DNA of 47,906 nt. Source: Firmicutes bacterium CAG:95. Lineage in GTDB: Bacteria > Bacillota > Clostridia > Lachnospirales > Lachnospiraceae. A program made the translations under genes and the position numbers. The stretch covers positions 1 through 47,906 of the forward strand of contig FR902954.1 of assembly GCA_000438155.1 (NCBI GenBank). Reading direction: 5' to 3'. Under the pieces are notes generated by a model. It saw only the letters and a list, made by a program, of their open reading frames with translations, was not told the origin of the DNA and searched no databases. Positions 43,083 through 47,906 of the stretch are shown here, piece by piece. Position 1 is the first letter of the stretch. Each line of letters opens with the position of its first letter.

Positions 43083-44021
43083 ATGGCAAATATTACAGCA
43101 GCAATGGTTAAGGACTTAAGAGAACTTACCGGAGCAGGTATGATGGATTGTAAGAAGGCACTTGGCGAGACCGATGGAGATATGGATGCAGCAGTAGAAT
43201 ATCTTCGTAAGAATGGTCAGGCCAAGGCTGAGAAGAAGGCCGGAAGAATTGCAGCAGAAGGTCTTTGCAAGGTTGTACTTAAGGATGACAGGACAGCAGC
43301 AGTTGTAGAAGTAAACTCTGAAACAGATTTCGTTGCTAAGAATGAAGTATTCCAGAGCTTTGTTGCAGCAGTTGCAGATCAGGCAGTAGACTCTTCCGCA
43401 GCAGACATGGATGCATTCATGGCTGAAAAATGGAATCAGGATAACTCCATTACCGTTAAGGAAGCATTAGTTGCACAGATCGCCAAGATCGGTGAGAACC
43501 TCAACATCAGAAGATTTGAGAAGGTTGTTGCTGACAACGGATGTGTTGTTTCCTATACACATGGCGGCGGACGCATCGGCGTTATCGTAGAAGCTGAAAC
43601 AGATGTTGTAAATGATGCAATCAAGGAAGCAATGACCAATGTTGCAATGCAGATTGCAGCACTTTCTCCGAAGTATGTATCTACAGATGATGTATCTGAA
43701 GAATACAAGGCACATGAGAAGGAAATCCTTATGGCTCAGATCGCAAACGATCCTAAGATGGCCGGTAAGCCGGAGAAGGTAATCGAGGGAGCAGTAGTTG
43801 GACGTCTTAATAAGGAATTAAAGGAAGTATGTCTTCTTGAGCAGCCTTATGTTAAGGCAGAGGACGGCAAGCAGACTGTAGCACAGTATCTTGCACAGGT
43901 TGCCAAGGAAAATGGTGCAAAGCTTTCTGTTAAGAAGTTTGTCCGTTTTGAAACCGGTGAAGGTCTTGAGAAGAAGGTTGATGACTTCGCAGCAGAGGTT
44001 GCAGCACAGGCTGGAATGTAA
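43083..44021 (+). CDS. tsf: Elongation factor Ts
   Basis: Guanine nucleotide exchange factor for EF-Tu. The N-terminal UBA-like segment ITAAMVKDLRELTGAGMMDC with KKALGETDGDMDAAVEYLRK, and the core NSETDFVAKNEVF, are standard. Length 312 aa. ATG at 43083 is selected over 43056 because the protein start is conserved at MANITAAMVK. The rpsB-tsf gap is 32 nt. Confidence 0.98.
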   Translation: MANITAAMVKDLRELTGAGMMDCKKALGETDGDMDAAVEYLRKNGQAKAEKKAGRIAAEGLCKVVLKDDRTAAVVEVNSETDFVAKNEVFQSFVAAVADQAVDSSAADMDAFMAEKWNQDNSITVKEALVAQIAKIGENLNIRRFEKVVADNGCVVSYTHGGGRIGVIVEAETDVVNDAIKEAMTNVAMQIAALSPKYVSTDDVSEEYKAHEKEILMAQIANDPKMAGKPEKVIEGAVVGRLNKELKEVCLLEQPYVKAEDGKQTVAQYLAQVAKENGAKLSVKKFVRFETGEGLEKKVDDFAAEVAAQAGM

Positions 44022-44110
44022 TTCTGAAGTCACAAATCAGGCTGGTTTATAAGCAGTATATAACGAGTTGAAGCAGTTCTATCTGCATTTGTGCATAAGA
44101 TAAAAGAGTA

Positions 44111-44146
44111 AAGGACCGATTTTGCAGAGATGACAAATCGGTCCTT
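44111..44146 (+). terminator. First hairpin terminator after tsf
   Basis: A perfect 12-bp stem AAGGACCGATTT/AAATCGGTCCTT (44111-44122, 44135-44146) with a 12-nt loop, followed by the moderately T-rich GTTGTTGTC. It is the first of two hairpins in the tsf downstream gap. Confidence 0.65.
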
Positions 44147-44166
44147 GTTGTTGTCATACATATGAG

Positions 44167-44190
44167 AAAAGGATCCAGTGGATCTTTTTT
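44167..44190 (+). terminator. Second Rho-independent terminator after tsf
   Basis: Ten-bp stem AAAAGGATCC/GGATCTTTTT (one G-T pair) around loop AGT, running into T6. It ends 22 nt before the next gene, so transcription of that gene must come from read-through or a promoter I cannot see; no good -35/-10 pair is evident between. Confidence 0.75.
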
Positions 44191-44211
44191 GAGTTTTGGA
44201 GAGGAGAAAGC

Positions 44212-45225
44212 ATGTATCACGTATCAACCCTGACTATTCTGGCGATTATTTTTACCATGTTTGTTTCAATCGGAGGACCTGTTTTTCTGTGTTTTCTGGT
44301 TGTGAAGAAGTTTCATGCCAAGCTCTACCCGGCTGTGATCGGTGCAGCAGCCTTTGTATTTTTTGTGCTGGTGCTGGAATCCCTGATGCATAGAGCGGTT
44401 CTTGGTGTAACCGGAGATGTGATTACAGGAAATATCTGGCTGTATGGCTTATATGGCGGACTTGCTGCAGGAATTTTTGAGGAAACCGGACGTTATCTTG
44501 CCATGCGGCTTTATATGAAGAAGTCCCTGACGAAGGAAAATTCCCTGATGTATGGTGTCGGACATGGTGGAATTGAGGCAGTCATGATTGTGGGAATGTC
44601 CTATATCAGCAATCTGATGGTAGCTTTGATGATTAATTTGAAAGGTCTTGACAGCCTTCTTGCCGGACTTGATGCTGCAACAGCCACAGCAACGACGGAA
44701 CAGTTGTCGGCACTATGGACGATTCCGTCCTATCAGTTTTTCTTTGCCGGGGTGGAACGGATTTCTGCCATGATGCTGCAGATTGCGCTTTCCTATCTGG
44801 TATACCGTGCTGTGAAGGAGAAGCAGATGAAGTTTTACGGAATCGCCGTTGGAATCCACTTTGCGGTGGATGCGATTACCGTGATTTTGTCCGGATACCT
44901 GGGAAGCAGCTTTGCGGGACTCCTTGCTCTGGAGGGAGTATTGCTTGCCCTTGTGATCCTGATCTGTATGAAGGTAAGTATGCTGTACCGTGCGGAACCG
45001 GAAACCGTACAGGCTGACCGGAGAGCGACAGCTCCGGTGGCAGCAGAAAGAGAAAAACAGGCAGCTGCGGTAAAGAAAAACACCGGAATTGCACAGGCAG
45101 CAAACGCTGTAAAGAGAATGTCCGGAGAGATAGAAAATACCGAAGCTGCTGAAATAACCGGAGAATCAGAAATGTCGAAAGAGACAGAAACAGCCACAGA
45201 GAATGAAACAAAAGATGGAGAGTAA
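44212..45225 (+). CDS. YhfC-family putative intramembrane metalloprotease
   Basis: A 337-aa protein with about seven membrane segments and a hydrophilic Glu/Ala/Thr-rich C-terminal tail (about 260-337). Motifs of the YhfC/CPBP-like group are visible: EETGR (90-94), GHGGIEA (117-123) and HFAVD later, which would supply the Glu and His ligands. No substrate is known. The start ATG follows GGAGAGGAG. The next gene begins 4 nt after its stop and uses a ribosome binding site within its last codons. Confidence 0.75.
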   Translation: MYHVSTLTILAIIFTMFVSIGGPVFLCFLVVKKFHAKLYPAVIGAAAFVFFVLVLESLMHRAVLGVTGDVITGNIWLYGLYGGLAAGIFEETGRYLAMRLYMKKSLTKENSLMYGVGHGGIEAVMIVGMSYISNLMVALMINLKGLDSLLAGLDAATATATTEQLSALWTIPSYQFFFAGVERISAMMLQIALSYLVYRAVKEKQMKFYGIAVGIHFAVDAITVILSGYLGSSFAGLLALEGVLLALVILICMKVSMLYRAEPETVQADRRATAPVAAEREKQAAAVKKNTGIAQAANAVKRMSGEIENTEAAEITGESEMSKETETATENETKDGE

Positions 45226-45229
45226 TGCA

Positions 45230-46294
45230 ATGAATCAGACAACAGTACCAATGAGAGAACAAGAGTCAAAGTATATCACGAAACTGGCAAGGAAACAGTT
45301 GTCACGAATCGGGTTTGTTTATCTTGCAGGAACCGTTCTTTTGCTTGCACTGGAGCTGTCTTTGGTAAGGCTTTTTCAATTTGGAAATCCGGCTGGAGGT
45401 TATGACAGCAGCGTTTTGACTTTCTGCAATCTGTTTTTACGTTTTGTACTGGGATATCCTCTGATGCTGTGTCTGATTCATTTAGTGAAAAAGGGGAAAC
45501 CCATTCCGGAGAAAAAGATGAAGGCAGGAAGCATTTTTACTGCATTTTTCATGTCCTATGCCATGGCGATGATTGCAAATATCATTGGGCTTCTTCTTAC
45601 GTCAATTATCAATGCGTTTCATGAGGGGGTCAATATAACCGATTTGCAGGAAACCATGCTTGCGCTTCCTTCGGTATGGCTGATCCTGTTTGTCTGTGTC
45701 GGCGCTCCTGTATTCGAGGAGCTGATCTTCCGGAAAGCACTGATAGACCGTGCCATTTATTGTGGAGAGGGCATTGCCATTGCCATGTCCGGAGTGATGT
45801 TCGGACTGTTCCACGGAAATTTGAATCAGTTTGTCTATGCGGCGGCACTGGGGGCGTTCTTTGCTTTTATTTATGTACGTACCGGAAAAATCAGGTATAC
45901 CATGATTTTGCATGCAATGGTAAACAGTATGGGAACCATTGGTACACTGCTGCTGAAGCTGCTTTCAGAAGGAACGGACGGGTATCTTCAGGGAACGGAG
46001 GTGCTTACTTTGGTCAGCTCCCCGGATCTGTATGGGCTGCTTAAGGATCCCTTAAGTGGTGTAATGTATCTTGGGGGTGCCATTGGACTGTGTATCTGGC
46101 TCCTTGCAATAGCAGCCTTTGTCATTACAGGAATCATTCTATGGATTATAAAGGGGAAGAGGCTGTTTCTGCTTCCGCCCAGAGAGTTTTCTGTACCGAA
46201 AGGAAAACGGTTTTCGACAGCTTTTCTCAATCCCGGTATGATTTGCTTCAGCATGGTGTGGATTTTGCTAATAGGCAGTTCCCTTTTGGGCTGA
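45230..46294 (+). CDS. CPBP family intramembrane metalloprotease
   Basis: A 354-aa membrane protein of the CAAX-prenyl-protease/bacteriocin-processing (CPBP) group. Motif 1 is EELIFR (EExxxR, about 163-168), motif 2 is FGLFHGN (FxxxH, His about 195), and LHAMVNSMG supplies a further His/Asn. Such proteins handle membrane substrates or confer bacteriocin self-immunity; the role here is unknown. ATG at 45230 follows GGAGAG (45217-45222); the ATG at 45203 lies inside the previous gene. Adjacent to the YhfC-like gene, so the pair may act together. Confidence 0.88.
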   Translation: MNQTTVPMREQESKYITKLARKQLSRIGFVYLAGTVLLLALELSLVRLFQFGNPAGGYDSSVLTFCNLFLRFVLGYPLMLCLIHLVKKGKPIPEKKMKAGSIFTAFFMSYAMAMIANIIGLLLTSIINAFHEGVNITDLQETMLALPSVWLILFVCVGAPVFEELIFRKALIDRAIYCGEGIAIAMSGVMFGLFHGNLNQFVYAAALGAFFAFIYVRTGKIRYTMILHAMVNSMGTIGTLLLKLLSEGTDGYLQGTEVLTLVSSPDLYGLLKDPLSGVMYLGGAIGLCIWLLAIAAFVITGIILWIIKGKRLFLLPPREFSVPKGKRFSTAFLNPGMICFSMVWILLIGSSLLG

Positions 46295-46301
46295 AATTTT
46301 A

Positions 46302-46339
46302 TATAATTATAAGAAAGCTCTTGGAACGGCTACTTTCTT
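46302..46339 (+). other. Possible -10 element and hairpin before the last gene
   Basis: TATAAT at 46302-46307 lacks a good -35 partner. AAGAAAG/CTTTCTT (46311-46317, 46333-46339) can form a 7-bp stem followed by TTGG, a weak terminator for the CPBP gene. Both readings are tentative. Confidence 0.25.
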
Positions 46340-46353
46340 TTGGAGGCATAATT

Positions 46354-47906
46354 ATGGATAAGGGAAATGAGAGAATTACAATTGGGGTTTTAGTCGGGGG
46401 TATCATGGATTATTTCACGATCGAGATCTGCCGTGGCGTGGCACAGATGGCAAGAACTTTTGATGTGGATGTAGTGGTGCTTCCGGGGAAATATCTGAAC
46501 CGTGATCTGAGCGGTAATAAGGAATTAACCTATGAATATCAGTTTAATACTCTCTTTCAATATGCGAAGATCCCACAGATTCAGGGAATTATTGTGGCAG
46601 AAGGAAGCATTGGCTGTTTTGCCAATGAAGAGATTATGAGGGAGATGTTAAGCCAGTATGAGGGAATTCCGAGTGTCCTCATTGCTTCCCGCCAGGAAGG
46701 CTACACGACCGTGAATTTTGATAACCGGATCGGAATCCGTGAAGGTATGCGTTACCTGATCGAACAGGTAAATTGTAAAAAAATCGGAATGCTGGGAGGA
46801 CCGCTATGCAATTCAGATGCCAGAGAGAGGAAAGAGGTTTACGAACAGGTCCTGGCAGAATATGGACTCCCCTTTGAAAAAAAGCAGTATGTGGGCGGAA
46901 GTTATGAGCGCGGGCGCTATCAGGAGGCAGGGCGGCTCCTTGATGACAATCCGGATCTGGATGCCATTCTCTGTGTGAATGATGATACAGCATTGGGATT
47001 ATATGAAGAAATGAAACGGAGAGGTCTTGTGCCGGGACGTGATATTTCAGTGCTTGGCTTTGATGATACCAGACTTGCGGCACGTGCAACGCCGCCGTTA
47101 TCTTCGGTGAAGGCAGATCCCATGGAGCTTGGGAATGTGGCATTAAAGATGCTGCTTAACAAGATTGAAGGACGCAGTGTCTGTGATATGGAGCTCCCGA
47201 CACATTTTGTGCGGAGAGGCTCGATTGCGAAGGTGAAGCAGGAAATTGTGACAGAGGAAGCAGGAAAAGCCAGTGAACTGGCAGATGCTTATTTTGGTGA
47301 CATCTATTATCGTTACCGTGACGGGGAGCAGGCGGATGTTATTTATCGTCTGAAGGACAGTTTTATCCGTCTGGTGGATCTGCTTGAAGAGGCTGCCGAA
47401 GGTGAGGAGCTGTTAAGTAATCAGGCGTTCCGTATTGAAATGGCCGTAGATGAATACATCGCATCCGGAGCAATTACTTATGCGGATATGGGTGTGCTGA
47501 TTCCGAACTTCCAGAAGATTTTCCATGACGTCGAAAGCAGTGTTTCTAATATTGAGAAGAGATGTGAATTAAAACAGCTTTTTGCAAATATTTATTGTAA
47601 GATGCTTCAGGCGATGGATAACCGCTGGGGTGAGGATATGGAGTATAAGATCAGGGAAGATCACCAGACGAAGCTCTTTGTACGCGAGACCCTTCTTTTT
47701 GAAAAGGGAAATGATTTAAGCTATGCAATGATGGTTGGCCGCCTGCAATGGCTTGGGGTCCAAAATGCCATGGTATACATCTTTCCGAAGATTATTTCCC
47801 ATCTGGCAAGAGAAAGCTTTGAGATTCCGGATTATCTTTACCTGAAAGCCTATTTGAAGGATGGAGTGGCCATTTCGATTCCGAAGCTCCGCCAGAAGGT
47901 CAGCAG
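46354..47906 (+). CDS. LacI-type sugar-binding-fold sensor protein without HTH (5' part)
   Basis: Open from ATG 46354 (after TGGAGG) to the window end, 517 codons with no stop. Residues about 8-285 form a LacI/periplasmic-binding-protein fold: ITIGVLVGGIMDYFTIEICR, DAILCVNDDTALGLYEEMKR and ISVLGFDDTRLAARATPPLS are typical of LacI-family effector domains. There is no N-terminal helix-turn-helix and no signal peptide, so it is probably not a repressor. The next 230 residues are helical and charged, like a signalling linker. In Lachnospiraceae this arrangement often continues into a GGDEF diguanylate cyclase domain; that part is outside the window and is inference. Confidence 0.75.
   Translation, partial: MDKGNERITIGVLVGGIMDYFTIEICRGVAQMARTFDVDVVVLPGKYLNRDLSGNKELTYEYQFNTLFQYAKIPQIQGIIVAEGSIGCFANEEIMREMLSQYEGIPSVLIASRQEGYTTVNFDNRIGIREGMRYLIEQVNCKKIGMLGGPLCNSDARERKEVYEQVLAEYGLPFEKKQYVGGSYERGRYQEAGRLLDDNPDLDAILCVNDDTALGLYEEMKRRGLVPGRDISVLGFDDTRLAARATPPLSSVKADPMELGNVALKMLLNKIEGRSVCDMELPTHFVRRGSIAKVKQEIVTEEAGKASELADAYFGDIYYRYRDGEQADVIYRLKDSFIRLVDLLEEAAEGEELLSNQAFRIEMAVDEYIASGAITYADMGVLIPNFQKIFHDVESSVSNIEKRCELKQLFANIYCKMLQAMDNRWGEDMEYKIREDHQTKLFVRETLLFEKGNDLSYAMMVGRLQWLGVQNAMVYIFPKIISHLARESFEIPDYLYLKAYLKDGVAISIPKLRQKVS

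Noticed and set aside
1..47906. tRNA, rRNA, prophage or insertion-sequence genes
   Set aside because: No cloverleaf, rRNA-like segment, transposase or phage gene is visible on either strand.

Overview
This window reads as a chromosomal segment of a motile, Gram-positive gut-type Clostridia, most likely family Lachnospiraceae (Roseburia/Agathobacter/Butyrivibrio-like). The evidence is the large fla/che cluster in the Bacillota order (flgB-flgC-fliE-fliF ... sigD), a CodY repressor, FliY in place of a short FliN, CheC and CheD, a FapA/DUF342 gene after sigD, and rpsB-tsf directly behind the motility genes. Genus and species cannot be fixed from the sequence alone. All convincing genes are on the + strand.

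Layout. (1) 1-3706: C-terminal part of a large, probably exported protein (DUF5057-like). (2) 3816-7070: topA and codY, each with its own sigma-A promoter, and a strong terminator after codY. (3) 7316-42099: the flagellar/chemotaxis superoperon. It runs from a consensus promoter at flgB through rod (flgB, flgC, fliE), MS ring/switch/export ATPase (fliF-fliG-fliH-fliI-fliJ), a MotE/MgtE_N-like protein, hook (fliK, flgD, TIGR02530-type protein, flgE, flbD), stator (motA, motB, fliL), switch (fliM, fliY, cheY), export gate (fliO-P-Q-R, flhB, flhA), flhF-flhG, a PilZ protein, cheB-cheA-cheW-cheC-cheD, a small membrane protein, sigD, FapA, a small hydrophilic protein, a SwrB-like protein and a YceG/MltG-like protein. 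(4) 42111-44190: rpsB-tsf with its own promoter, a highly structured rpsB leader and tandem terminators. (5) 44212-46294: two adjacent multi-pass putative intramembrane metalloproteases (YhfC-like, CPBP). (6) 46354-end: 5' part of a LacI-fold sensor protein without a DNA-binding domain. Flagellin, cheR, fliD, fliS and flgM are not in the window. Many genes are coupled (4- to 8-nt overlaps at fliG/fliH, fliI/fliJ, motA/motB, flhA/flhF, cheD/next gene, sigD/fapA).

The main unexplained signal is a family of structured intergenic repeats placed in the largest gaps of the motility cluster: 7092-7275 (codY-flgB), 12102-12173 (fliH-fliI, partial), 35948-36080 (cheW-cheC, inverted) and 39937-40069 (fapA-next gene). 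The copies share terminal inverted repeats, a 16-nt conserved box and a two-part hairpin whose stems covary. Two copies are bracketed by 9-bp direct repeats, as expected for a small non-autonomous mobile element. Other points of interest are a three-way-junction-like RNA leader before rpsB, CodY-box-like sites upstream of codY and topA, a methionine-rich linker in FliY, a CheB without receiver domain, and a SwrB-like gene in the position of Bacillus swrB.

All calls come from reading the sequence by eye. No database search, folding program or profile search was run, so domain names rest on recognised motifs and synteny.
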